A stretch of DNA of 34,707 nt. Origin: Halioglobus sp. (lineage in GTDB: Bacteria > Pseudomonadota > Gammaproteobacteria > Pseudomonadales > Halieaceae). The notes beneath the pieces are model-generated. The model saw only the letters and a list, made by a program, of their open reading frames with translations, did no database searches and was not told the origin of the DNA. The stretch lies in contig JAPKBI010000002.1 in the NCBI GenBank assembly GCA_028823475.1, positions 1 through 34,707 on the forward strand, read 5' to 3'. Each line of letters opens with the position of its first letter. The first letter of the stretch is position 1. Shown here piece by piece: positions 8,540 to 18,141 of this stretch. The position numbers and the translations under genes are program-made.

Positions 8540-11431
8540 ATGAATTTACTGACCACAGCGCTGCCGGAATTACTCGCCGAGGAGGCCCGCCGTGCTTGGC
8601 AGAATATTCTGGAATCTGCAGGGGAAACACTCGCCGACAGACTAACCGAGGAGTTGGCTGAGGGTCCTGAAGCACTGCAGCTACCGCGTGTTTTGGCCTG
8701 CAGTCCCTTCGTCGCTGATCTGTTGCGACGCAAACCACAACTGTTATTGGATCTGGTCGTCAGTGGCCAGTTGCAGCAATCCCTGCCCGGCGCCGAATTC
8801 CGCGATGAGTTGCACCGCATGTTGTGTCGTGATGGCGCTGAGCTGTCGCCGCTTCTAAGACAATACCGTGCGTGGCATATGCTGCGAATTGTATGGCGAG
8901 ACTTCAGTCGTCTGGCCGATACCTTGGAGACGGTGCGAGATACGTCACTGCTGGCCGAGGCGGCTATCGCAGAGGCCTTGGCTATTACTCAGGCCGAGCT
9001 GGAGAGCCGGTACGGTGTGCCTATAGGGCGAGACAGTGGTGAGGCGCAGCAGCTGATTGTGCTGGCCATGGGCAAGCTCGGGGCACAGGAGCTTAATGTC
9101 TCCTCCGATATTGATTTGATATTTATTTATCCGGAGGCCGGTCAGACCGACAGCAAAGAACACCCTATCAGCAATGAGGAATTCTTTACCAAGGTAGGGC
9201 GTGCTGTGATCGCTGCCCTCGATGAGGTTACGGCTGAGGGTTTTGTGTTTCGGGTGGATATGCGTCTGCGTCCTTACGGTGAAAGCGGCGCGCTAGTGCA
9301 CAATTTCACCGCGCTTGAGGGCTATTATCAGGACCAGGGACGGGATTGGGAGCGCTATGCCATGATCAAGGCGCGGCCCGTGACAGGCAGCCCGCAGCAG
9401 GCCGCGGAGTTGACGGCGCTGCTGCGCCCATTCATCTATCGGCGCTATGTGGACTTCGGCGCGATAGAAAGTTTGCGTGGCATGAAGCGGATGATCAACA
9501 CCGAAGTCCGTCGCAGAGGCTTGCAGGACGATGTAAAACTGGGGCACGGCGGTATTCGCGAGGTCGAGTTTATCGCCCAGTGTTTCCAATTGATTCGCGG
9601 TGGGCGCGATCTTGGTCTACAGCAGCGCGAATTGCTACTGGTGTTGGATGAATGTGTCACCTTGCGTTGCCTGCCGCAGTCGGTCGTCACTGAACTGCGC
9701 ACCTCCTACCTTTTTTTGCGCGACAGTGAACATGCCATTCAGGGTTATCAGGATAAGCAGAGTCAGGATTTGCCGAAGGCGGAATTGCCTCAGGCTGCGA
9801 TGGCAGAAGTGATGGGGTACGCTTCATGGGAAGACTACAAGGCGGCGCTGGAGACACACCGTCAGGCGGTTGCCGGACACTTTAGAGAGCTGATCGCAGA
9901 CCCTGAGGAGAACGCCGAAGTGGCAGAGGAAGCGTTGTCGCTGTGGGGCAAAGACCTGAGTGAGCAGGCGCTGTCTGATTTGGGATACCGACGCGAGTCA
10001 GAGGCCTACGAGGCATTACAGGCATTGCAGCAGAGCCCCCGCATGGCAACACTGCAAATTCAGGGTCGAGATCGTCTGCAGCAGTTTATGCCCCAGTTGC
10101 TGCGCGCGTGCGCTGAGATGGTGGATCCAGATCTAGCGCTGCAAAGGATTTTGCCGTTGGTCACCGCGGTCGTGCGTCGCAGTGCCTATCTTGTCATGCT
10201 GCTCGAAAATCCGCCCGCCCTTGTTGATCTGGTGACACTGTGCGGCGCCAGTCCTTGGATCGCCGACCAAATAGCACGAACCCCGGCGTTGCTTGATGAG
10301 CTCCTGGATAGGGCTAGCCTTTACTCCGCGCCGGACAAAGACCTGTTGCGCGATGAACTGCGTCAGCAGGTCACGCGTCTGGGGGCGGACGATTTGGAGG
10401 CGCAGATGGATGCCCTGCGCTATTTCAAGGCGTCGCATGTGCTGCGGGTTGCCGCTAGTGAGCTGGTAGGGCGCTTGCCATTGATGCAGGTCAGCGACAA
10501 GTTGACCTGGATTGCGGAGGTCATATTGGAGGAGGTGTTAGCGGTCGCCTGGGCTGGTCTGACGAAAAAGTATGGGCTGCCCTGTCGCGATCATGCGGGT
10601 TTGGGCTTCGCCGTATTTGGCTATGGCAAACTAGGCGGTGTTGAATTGGGTTATGGCTCAGACCTAGACTTGGTGTTTATTTACGATGCCGCCAAAGGCG
10701 GAGCAACAGATGGCGAGAACAGTATCGACAATGCTGTGTTCTATACGCGTCTGGGTCAGCGCATAATCCAAATCATCGAGACGCAGATGGCCATGGGTCA
10801 GCTGTATGAGGTGGATATGCGGCTGCGACCTTCCGGCGATTCGGGCATGTTGGTCAATACAATACAGAGCTTCAGTCGTTACCAGCAGGACGCTGCCTGG
10901 ACCTGGGAGCATCAGGCGTTGGTGCGAGCGCGCTTTGTCGCGGGCGACCCAGACGTCGCGTCGGCGGTTAATGCGTTGCGCCGGGAAATTTTGTCCCTGC
11001 CCCGCGACGATGCTTCTCTGGCGCGGGAGGTGCACGCGATGCGCGAAACAATGCGTAAGCACTTACTATCAGATGAACGCTTGGAAGATGGGGAATTTCA
11101 CCTAAAACAGGGTGTAGGAGGTATCGTTGATATTGAATTTATGGTGCAATACGCTGTCTTGACTTGGTCTCATCGCGTGCCTGAACTGGCACGCTGGTCT
11201 GACAACGTGCGCATTCTGGAGGCCCTGGGGCAAGAAGGTTTGTTTGAGCAGCAAGAGTGTGAAGCGCTGACGCAGGCCTATTTAATCTATCGCTCCGCTG
11301 CCCATCAACTTTCCCTACAACAGCAACCGGGGGCTGCCCCGGCGGGGAGCTTTGTGCAAGAGCGGGCTGCAGTTAGAGCCAAGTGGCAGCAACTATTTGC
11401 GCCATACATAGATGAAACAACGTATCAATAA
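8540..11431 (+). CDS. glnE: Bifunctional glutamine synthetase adenylyltransferase/deadenylase
   Basis: 963 aa with two nucleotidyltransferase halves (GKLGAQELNVSSDIDLIFIY and GKLGGVELGYGSDLDLVFIYD) and GHGGIREVEFIAQ / GVGGIVDIEFMVQY. Confidence 0.96.
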   Translation: MNLLTTALPELLAEEARRAWQNILESAGETLADRLTEELAEGPEALQLPRVLACSPFVADLLRRKPQLLLDLVVSGQLQQSLPGAEFRDELHRMLCRDGAELSPLLRQYRAWHMLRIVWRDFSRLADTLETVRDTSLLAEAAIAEALAITQAELESRYGVPIGRDSGEAQQLIVLAMGKLGAQELNVSSDIDLIFIYPEAGQTDSKEHPISNEEFFTKVGRAVIAALDEVTAEGFVFRVDMRLRPYGESGALVHNFTALEGYYQDQGRDWERYAMIKARPVTGSPQQAAELTALLRPFIYRRYVDFGAIESLRGMKRMINTEVRRRGLQDDVKLGHGGIREVEFIAQCFQLIRGGRDLGLQQRELLLVLDECVTLRCLPQSVVTELRTSYLFLRDSEHAIQGYQDKQSQDLPKAELPQAAMAEVMGYASWEDYKAALETHRQAVAGHFRELIADPEENAEVAEEALSLWGKDLSEQALSDLGYRRESEAYEALQALQQSPRMATLQIQGRDRLQQFMPQLLRACAEMVDPDLALQRILPLVTAVVRRSAYLVMLLENPPALVDLVTLCGASPWIADQIARTPALLDELLDRASLYSAPDKDLLRDELRQQVTRLGADDLEAQMDALRYFKASHVLRVAASELVGRLPLMQVSDKLTWIAEVILEEVLAVAWAGLTKKYGLPCRDHAGLGFAVFGYGKLGGVELGYGSDLDLVFIYDAAKGGATDGENSIDNAVFYTRLGQRIIQIIETQMAMGQLYEVDMRLRPSGDSGMLVNTIQSFSRYQQDAAWTWEHQALVRARFVAGDPDVASAVNALRREILSLPRDDASLAREVHAMRETMRKHLLSDERLEDGEFHLKQGVGGIVDIEFMVQYAVLTWSHRVPELARWSDNVRILEALGQEGLFEQQECEALTQAYLIYRSAAHQLSLQQQPGAAPAGSFVQERAAVRAKWQQLFAPYIDETTYQ

Positions 11432-11442
11432 ACAGGAGTAAT

Positions 11443-12372
11443 GTGATGAGTTTGGCCGATCGTGATGGTCTTATCTGGATGGATGGAGAGATGGTTCCTT
11501 GGCGCGAGGCCAAGGTACATGTGCTGACACATACGTTTCACTACGGTCTGGGTGTGTTTGAAGGGGTGCGGGCTTACAAGACAAAGGATCAGGGCACGTG
11601 CATATTTCGTTTGCAGGAACATACTGATCGGTTGTTTAACTCGGCCCATATCCTGCGCATGGCTATGCCTTTTGAGAAGGAGACTTTGATTCAGGCGCAA
11701 AAAGACGTGGTGCGATTGAACGACCTTGAAGAGGGCTACCTGCGTCCCATGTGTTTTTATGGCGCCGAGGGCATGGGTCTGCGCGCAGACAAGTTAGAGA
11801 CACACGTGATGATTGCGGCTTGGGAGTGGCCTTCTTATATGGACCCCGAGGCTCGAGATCGCGGCATTAAGGTGCGCACTTCGTCCTTCACGCGCCACCA
11901 CGTCAACATCTCAATGTGTAAAGCCAAGGCCAACGGTAATTACATCAACTCTATGCTGGCGTTGCGCGAGGCCCTTGATAGCGGCGCAGAAGAGGCGTTG
12001 TTGCTGGATAACGAAGGCTATGTTGCCGAGGGCAGTGGGGAAAACTTCTTCCTTGTGCGTGGCGATAAAATCTATACACCAGAGCTGACCTCGTGTCTGG
12101 AAGGGATTACCCGGGATGCAATATTTGTGCTGGCCGCCGAGCTGGGCTACAAGGTGCATGAAAAGCGCATCACTCGGGATGAGGTTTATGTTGCGGACGA
12201 GGCCTTCTTTACCGGAACGGCTGCTGAGGTGGTTCCCATTCGTGAGCTCGATGGCCGCACAATCGGTAACGGTGGTCGTGGTCCTTTGACGGAAAAATTA
12301 CAGGCCATGTATTTTGATTCGGTGCGCGGCAATCGAAGCCAGAACAGCCAGTGGCTGGCGCCGGTGGTCTGA
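11443..12372 (+). CDS. ilvE: Branched-chain amino acid aminotransferase
   Basis: 309 aa class IV aminotransferase; HYGLGVFEGVRAYK, EALLLDNEGYVAEGSGENFFLV, FFTGTAAEVVPI. Confidence 0.96.
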   Translation: MMSLADRDGLIWMDGEMVPWREAKVHVLTHTFHYGLGVFEGVRAYKTKDQGTCIFRLQEHTDRLFNSAHILRMAMPFEKETLIQAQKDVVRLNDLEEGYLRPMCFYGAEGMGLRADKLETHVMIAAWEWPSYMDPEARDRGIKVRTSSFTRHHVNISMCKAKANGNYINSMLALREALDSGAEEALLLDNEGYVAEGSGENFFLVRGDKIYTPELTSCLEGITRDAIFVLAAELGYKVHEKRITRDEVYVADEAFFTGTAAEVVPIRELDGRTIGNGGRGPLTEKLQAMYFDSVRGNRSQNSQWLAPVV

Positions 12373-12442
12373 TTTCGGGCGTGCTGGCTTCGATGCGCGG
12401 TGACAAGAGGTTGATAACACACATGCACATAGAGATTAAAGC

Positions 12443-13324
12443 GTGACGAAAAAAGTGTTGGTGGTCGGCGCAGGCGGGCAGTTAGGGCAAGAGCTGCAGC
12501 GCACATCTGGCCCCGACATTGAATGCCTGCCGATGACTCGAGCGCAGCTTGATATAGCCGATCTGGCGGTTGTCACGCAGTGCCTCGCTGCTGCCGCGCC
12601 GCAACTAGTGATTAACGCTGCCGCCTATACTGCAGTCGATAAGGCGGAATCGGAAGTTGATGCCGCCCAGCGCGGAAACGTTGCAGGGCCTCTCGCCTTG
12701 GCACAGGCCTGTGCCCAACAAGGGGTGAGGTTGATTCACATCTCTACCGACTTCGTCTTCGATGGCAGCGCATCCCAGCCCTACAAACCCGATGCGGCCA
12801 CCGCCCCGTTAGGCGAGTATGGACGTAGCAAACGTGCTGGGGAGCTGGCGGTGCAAAGTGTAATTCCTCAAGCGCTTATCCTGCGCACTGGCTGGGTGTA
12901 TTCACGTTATGGCAGCAATTTTGTCAAAACCATGTTGCGTCTGATGAGTGAGAGGGATGACCTTGCTGTGGTGGCCGATCAGGTCGGTACGCCAACCTGG
13001 GCACACGGCTTGGCTGAAGCGGTCTGGGCCTGCGCTGCTCGGCCTCAGTTGAGTGGCATTTATCATTGGAGTGATGCCGGTGTTTGTAGCTGGTATGACT
13101 TTGCTGTCGCTATCTGCGAGGAAGCACTTGCGCTGGGGTTATTAGCGAGCACTGTCAAAATCCGGCCTATCACGGCGCTAGAGTATCCCACGCCGGCGCA
13201 ACGTCCCGCTTACAGTGTGCTGGATAAGACCGACAGCTGGCGCGATTTCGCCGTAGCAGGCGTCCACTGGCGTCAACAACTGCGGGCGATGCTCGAAGAC
13301 TATAAGGCACTACAAAATGGGTAA
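12443..13324 (+). CDS. rfbD: dTDP-4-dehydrorhamnose reductase
   Basis: 293 aa, GTG start; GAGGQLGQEL, VINAAAYTAVDKAE, HISTDFVFDG, LRTGWVYS motifs. Confidence 0.95.
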   Translation: MTKKVLVVGAGGQLGQELQRTSGPDIECLPMTRAQLDIADLAVVTQCLAAAAPQLVINAAAYTAVDKAESEVDAAQRGNVAGPLALAQACAQQGVRLIHISTDFVFDGSASQPYKPDAATAPLGEYGRSKRAGELAVQSVIPQALILRTGWVYSRYGSNFVKTMLRLMSERDDLAVVADQVGTPTWAHGLAEAVWACAARPQLSGIYHWSDAGVCSWYDFAVAICEEALALGLLASTVKIRPITALEYPTPAQRPAYSVLDKTDSWRDFAVAGVHWRQQLRAMLEDYKALQNG

Positions 13325-14384
13325 ATCTCTGTTGGTAACGGGAGCCGCCGGATTCATCGGGGCTAACTTTGTCCACCATTGGATGCGCAATCATCCCGAG
13401 GACAGCGTGGTGGCCTATGACGCCCTCACCTATGCCGGCAATCAAGCTAACCTTGATGGGTTGCGGGATAATAAACGCTTCAGTTTTGTCCACGCGGACA
13501 TCTGCGACGATGATCGCGTGTTGCAAACGCTGCGCGAGCATAATATCGATACCTTGGTGCATTTTGCTGCTGAGAGCCATGTAGACCGCTCGATCACTGG
13601 GCCTGATGCGTTTATTGAAACCAATATAGTGGGCACATATTCGCTGCTTAAGGCCGCGCGCGAGCACTGGCTGGCAGGAGGCAAGTCGCAGCCACATCGA
13701 TTTCACCATGTTTCCACGGATGAAGTGTACGGCTCTCTCAGTATTGATGCGCCGGGTTTTCACGAGCAACAAAAATACGAACCAAACTCGCCCTACTCAG
13801 CAAGTAAGGCCGCCTCCGATCATCTCGTGCGGGCATACCACCATACTTATGGGTTGCAGGTCAGCACTAGCAACTGCTCCAATAATTATGGCCCTTACCA
13901 TTTTCCGGAAAAGTTGATTCCCCTGTGCATCACTAACATTCTGCGTGGGCGTCCACTGCCGGTTTACGGTGACGGCAGTAATATCCGCGATTGGTTGTAT
14001 GTGGAGGATCACTGCCGGGGCATAGAGTTGGTATTGCAAAGTGGCGAAGTGGGTGAGACCTACAATATTGGCGGCAATAATGAGTGGAACAATCTGGATA
14101 TCGTGCATTTGCTGTGTGATCAGATGGATGCGCGCTTCGTCGCCGACCCGTCACTGGCGCAGCATTTTCCCGATGCACCCGGTGCCAATGGCGGTAGCGC
14201 GCGCGAGCTTATCGTCTTCGTAGAGGATCGGGCTGGGCACGATTGGCGCTATGCCATTGATGCCGGCAGAATCACCCGAGAGCTGGGGTATACGCCCCAT
14301 GAAAGCTTTGAAACTGGATTGCAGCGCACACTGGACTGGTATCTGTCTAATGAAACATGGTGGAAGCCCCTTCTTATTGCCTGA
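13317..14384 (+). CDS. rfbB: dTDP-glucose 4,6-dehydratase
   Basis: 355 aa extended SDR; GAAGFIGANFVHHW, HFAAESHVDRSI, HVSTDEVYGSL, NSPYSASKAASDHLVRAYHHTYGL. Overlaps the rfbD 3' end. Confidence 0.97.
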   Translation: MGKSLLVTGAAGFIGANFVHHWMRNHPEDSVVAYDALTYAGNQANLDGLRDNKRFSFVHADICDDDRVLQTLREHNIDTLVHFAAESHVDRSITGPDAFIETNIVGTYSLLKAAREHWLAGGKSQPHRFHHVSTDEVYGSLSIDAPGFHEQQKYEPNSPYSASKAASDHLVRAYHHTYGLQVSTSNCSNNYGPYHFPEKLIPLCITNILRGRPLPVYGDGSNIRDWLYVEDHCRGIELVLQSGEVGETYNIGGNNEWNNLDIVHLLCDQMDARFVADPSLAQHFPDAPGANGGSARELIVFVEDRAGHDWRYAIDAGRITRELGYTPHESFETGLQRTLDWYLSNETWWKPLLIA

Positions 14385-14430
14385 AGCCTTAGCGTAATAG
14401 CAAGTACTTACTATAGTTTAGGCCCTTTAT

Positions 14431-14979
14431 TCAGCTGAAGCGGGGCGCTTCACTCCAGTTAAGTCCTTCGCGATCCTTAGCAGATAATTGCGGTGTCTCG
14501 CCGGCGGGCACCGGCCACTGAATTCCCACCGTGGGATCATCCCAAGCCAGCGTCTGCTCGCTGGCAGGATGGTAAATGTCGGTGCATTTGTACACAAAAT
14601 CGGCGTAGTCGGAGGTCACGTAGAAGCCATGGGCAAAACCCGGCGGCACCCATAGCATGCGTTGGTTTTCGGCGCTGAGGCTAACTCCGAACCACTGTCC
14701 AAGCGTGCGAGAATCACTTCGCAGGTCCACTGCGACATCGAACACCTCACCGGACGTCACACGGACCAGTTTGCCTTGGGTATGTTCAGTCTGAAAGTGC
14801 AGCCCTCTCAATATGCCATGGGCTGACCGACTGTGGTTGTCCTGCACAAAATTGAGGTCGAACCCGGCCTCGCGAAACGTTTCAATATTCCAGGTTTCCA
14901 TGAAAAACCCGCGTTGGTCGCCAAAGACCGTCGGTTCTATCAGGTACACGTCCTGCAGGGGTGTTTCAACAAACTTCAT
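14431..14979 (-). CDS. rfbC: dTDP-4-dehydrorhamnose 3,5-epimerase
   Basis: 182 aa; [41 protein letters not shown] motifs. Confidence 0.96.
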   Translation of the reverse strand: MKFVETPLQDVYLIEPTVFGDQRGFFMETWNIETFREAGFDLNFVQDNHSRSAHGILRGLHFQTEHTQGKLVRVTSGEVFDVAVDLRSDSRTLGQWFGVSLSAENQRMLWVPPGFAHGFYVTSDYADFVYKCTDIYHPASEQTLAWDDPTVGIQWPVPAGETPQLSAKDREGLNWSEAPRFS

Positions 14980-15875
14980 GCGAAGACGGTTCCATTATCG
15001 TTGAGGAGATCTTTTAGATAGAGCCCATAGCCACTTTTTTCCAGTGGTTTGGCCAGTGCCAGCAACTGCTCCGCGCTGATATAGCCCTTGCGATAGGCCA
15101 CTTCCTCGGGGCAGGAAATCTTCAGCCCCTGGCGCTCTTCGACAACACGGATGAAGTTGGCGGCATCCAGCAGGGAGTTGTGAGTGCCTGTATCCAGCCA
15201 GGCGGTGCCGCGGCTCATTACCTCTACGTGCAGGTCGCCGCGTTCGAGATACGCTCTATTGATATCGGTGATTTCCAGTTCACCTCGATGCGAGGGGCGC
15301 ACGTCTTTGGCGATATCGACCACATCGTTATCATAGAAGTACAAACCGGTTACAGCATAATGCGACTTGGGGTTAGTCGGTTTTTCTTCGATATTTTGGG
15401 CCACGCCATTGGCGTCGAAGCTGACGACACCGTAGCGCTCCGGGTCTTGCACATAGTAAGCAAACACGGAGGCCCCAGACTCACGACTGGCGGCATGGGT
15501 TAACGTTTGAGAGAAGCCCCCACCGTAAAAGATGTTGTCACCTAGCACCAAGCTGGCGGGTGACTTGCCAATAAAGGTCTCTCCCAGAATGAATGCCTGG
15601 GCCAGTCCATCCGGGCTGGGTTGCACCGCATAGCTGATATTGATTCCCCAGCTGGAGCCGTCTCCAAGTAGCTCACTGAAGGCCAGTTGGTCGCGTGGTG
15701 TGGTTATGATCAGGATATCGCGGATACCGGCCAGCATAAGCGTGGCCAAAGGGTAGTAAATCATAGGTTTGTCATAGATTGGCATCAGTTGCTTGCTGAC
15801 GGTGCTGGTCAGCGGATGCAGACGGGTCCCTGAGCCTCCCGCGAGAATGAGCCCCTTATAAGCCGAAGTTGTCAT
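14976..15875 (-). CDS. rfbA: Glucose-1-phosphate thymidylyltransferase
   Basis: 299 aa; [48 protein letters not shown]; overlaps rfbC by 4 nt. Confidence 0.97.
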   Translation of the reverse strand: MTTSAYKGLILAGGSGTRLHPLTSTVSKQLMPIYDKPMIYYPLATLMLAGIRDILIITTPRDQLAFSELLGDGSSWGINISYAVQPSPDGLAQAFILGETFIGKSPASLVLGDNIFYGGGFSQTLTHAASRESGASVFAYYVQDPERYGVVSFDANGVAQNIEEKPTNPKSHYAVTGLYFYDNDVVDIAKDVRPSHRGELEITDINRAYLERGDLHVEVMSRGTAWLDTGTHNSLLDAANFIRVVEERQGLKISCPEEVAYRKGYISAEQLLALAKPLEKSGYGLYLKDLLNDNGTVFA

Positions 15876-16064
15876 TGACCGTTTTCCTCGTGTTTAGGCC
15901 GACGATTATAGCGGTATAAGCCTGTCACTGGCCAATAGGAGGGACCTTAAGGGGTACTTCGGTGATCAGGGCTGGATTTTTAACCAGTAGGTGATTAAAA
16001 TCTAGCCCCTTTTTGTGGGGCTCCCAGAAAATTGGTGTGATGACAACGCACTGATGCTCTCAAG

Positions 16065-16081
16065 CCAGCGAGATACGCTGG
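16065..16081. repeat. Inverted repeat CCAGCG-AGATA-CGCTGG
   Basis: Perfect 6-bp stem with 5-nt loop, upstream of the GT4 start codon. Confidence 0.5.
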
Positions 16082-16211
16082 CGTAGCCACATTTGTTTTA
16101 ACACCTGATAATGAGGACGCCACTATCTGGCATCAAGGTACAGAGTCGGCAGATATAACGCCGGCAGATGGAGCAACAGCCCCCGTTAAAGCGGCGGCGC
16201 TGGGTGGGCCA

Positions 16212-17438
16212 TTGCGTATTGCGCTGCTCGGCTATCGGAGTCAGCCCCATGCCGGTGGGCAGGGCGTTTATATGCGCTACCTCAGTAAGGCGCTGGTCGA
16301 GGCGGGTCATACCGTCGATGTTATTTCTGGCCCGCCCTACCCCCATCTGGATCCGCGCGTTCGTCTCATAGAGCTACCCAGCCTGGATTTGTTTGAAAAT
16401 GGGCTCACGTCTTTGCGCCCGCATCACCTGACGTCCATGAGTAATATCATCGAGTGGGTCAGTCAATTGACGGGCGGCTTTGCCGAGCCGCAAACGTTTG
16501 GGCGTCGAGCTGCAAAATATTTGCGTCAGCACGGCCATCACTATGACCTGATTCACGATAACCAGAGTCTGAGTTATGGCATGTTGGATATCCAAAAAAT
16601 GGGTCTGCCTCTGGTTACTACGGTGCATCACCCCATCACCAGCGACTTGCGTATTGCGCTGGGCGCAGCTCGTAACTGGAGAGAACAGTTGTTGATCCGA
16701 CGCTGGCACTCATTCCTGATGATGCAGAAAAAAGTGATCAAGCAGTTGCATAATATCGTGACGGTATCGGATTGCTCTCGTCAGGATATTGCTCGAGATT
16801 TCGGCCTGCAGCCGGCGGGCATTAGTGTGGCGCATAATGGCATCGATATAGACACGTTCAAGCCGTTACCGGAGGTGGAGCGTAATCCGTTGCGTTTGAT
16901 GGCGACCTGTTCTGCAGATGCTCCGCTTAAGGGCCTGCGTTATTTATTGCATGCCTATGCCGTTTTGCTTGAGCGATATCCAGATCTGGAGTTGCTGTTG
17001 GTCAGCAAGCCCAATCCCGGCGGCCAGACGGAAAGACTGGTGCATCGTCTGGGCCTTGCGGACAAGGTTCAATTTGTTAAAGGCATCAGCACTGAGCAGA
17101 TGGTGCAGTATTACGCCGAGGCCGCGATCGCGATAGTGCCTTCAGTGTATGAGGGCTTTGGTCTGCCCGCAGGTGAAGCCATGGCGTGCGGTGTCCCTGT
17201 GGTGTCCACTGATGGCGGTGCGTTACCCGAAGTGGTGGGTGATGCCGGAGTGATAGTGCCGGTAAAAAATGTTGATGCCTTGGTGGAAGCGATTGACGCC
17301 TTACTGCAGGACCCAACCGCGCGCGCCGAGCTGGGCGCCCGAGGGAAACAGCGCATTGAAGAGAATTTTTGCTGGCAGGTCTGTGCCAGACAGATGACAG
17401 CATATTACAATGAGGTATTGGCTCGTGAAGACGGTTGA
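16212..17438 (+). CDS. Glycosyltransferase family 4 (GT4) protein
   Basis: 408 aa; MRIALLGYRSQPHAGGQGVYMRYLSKAL N-terminal Rossmann fold and the C-terminal EX7E-type motif VPSVYEGFGLPAGEAMACGVPVVSTDGGALPEVVGDAG. First codon TTG; the frame stays open about 170 nt further upstream without an ATG or GTG. Confidence 0.88.
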   Translation: MRIALLGYRSQPHAGGQGVYMRYLSKALVEAGHTVDVISGPPYPHLDPRVRLIELPSLDLFENGLTSLRPHHLTSMSNIIEWVSQLTGGFAEPQTFGRRAAKYLRQHGHHYDLIHDNQSLSYGMLDIQKMGLPLVTTVHHPITSDLRIALGAARNWREQLLIRRWHSFLMMQKKVIKQLHNIVTVSDCSRQDIARDFGLQPAGISVAHNGIDIDTFKPLPEVERNPLRLMATCSADAPLKGLRYLLHAYAVLLERYPDLELLLVSKPNPGGQTERLVHRLGLADKVQFVKGISTEQMVQYYAEAAIAIVPSVYEGFGLPAGEAMACGVPVVSTDGGALPEVVGDAGVIVPVKNVDALVEAIDALLQDPTARAELGARGKQRIEENFCWQVCARQMTAYYNEVLAREDG

Positions 17439-18141
17439 CTTTACCCGCCTGCCCCTCAAACCGGGCGACATCGTTCTGGACCTTGGCTGTGGCGAGGGTC
17501 GCCACGTGATATCGGCTTATGTCGAGGGTGATGTGCAGTCTGTCGGAGTGGACCTGTCTCTGGATGACCTGAAAATAACCCGCGAACGATTTGTCGGTTT
17601 TGCTGAGCCCGAAAACGACGCCAAGTCCTTTGGCCTGTCTTCTGCTAGCGCACTGGAACTGCCTTTCGCCGATAATACTTTCGACAAGATCATTTGTAGC
17701 GAAGTGCTAGAGCACATCCCAGATTATCATTGCGCATTAGTCGAGATAGAGCGAGTGCTTAAGTCTGGCGGCCTTTTTTGCGCGAGCGTTCCGCGCCGTT
17801 GGCCGGAGCAGATTTGCTGGGCGCTGAGTGAGGGCTACTACAATGTGCCCGGTGGTCATCTGCGTATTTTCCGCAGTAATGAGCTGCGAGAGGAAATTGA
17901 ACTTTTAGGGTTTAAACAGTATCACCACCATTGGGCACATGCGCTGCACGTGCCTTTTTGGTGGCTAAAGTGCCTGTTTTGGAAAAATCAGGACACAAAC
18001 TGGCTGGTCACTCAATATCATCGCTTTTTGGTATGGGACTTAATGGAGAATCCAGCGCTGACTCGGATATTGGAGAAGTGCATGAACCCGTTTATGGGTA
18101 AAAGTGTCGTGATGTATTTTCGCAAGGAGGCCAAATCATGA
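17410..18141 (+). CDS. Class I SAM-dependent methyltransferase
   Basis: VLDLGCGEGRHV motif I and ALELPFADNTFDKIICSEVLEHIPD. Overlaps the GT4 gene; GTG at 17425 (VKTVDFTRLPLKPGD) is an alternative start. Confidence 0.87.
   Translation: MRYWLVKTVDFTRLPLKPGDIVLDLGCGEGRHVISAYVEGDVQSVGVDLSLDDLKITRERFVGFAEPENDAKSFGLSSASALELPFADNTFDKIICSEVLEHIPDYHCALVEIERVLKSGGLFCASVPRRWPEQICWALSEGYYNVPGGHLRIFRSNELREEIELLGFKQYHHHWAHALHVPFWWLKCLFWKNQDTNWLVTQYHRFLVWDLMENPALTRILEKCMNPFMGKSVVMYFRKEAKS

Noticed and set aside
14398-14413. TAGCAAGTACTTACTA near-palindrome between convergent rfbB and rfbC
   Set aside because: AT-rich, imperfect and without a T-run; could not be supported as a terminator or binding site.
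16004-16022. AGCCCC-TTTTTGT-GGGGCT hairpin between rfbA and the GT4 gene
   Set aside because: Lies between divergent genes, so a terminator role is unlikely, and there is no 3' T-run; noted only as possible leader structure.
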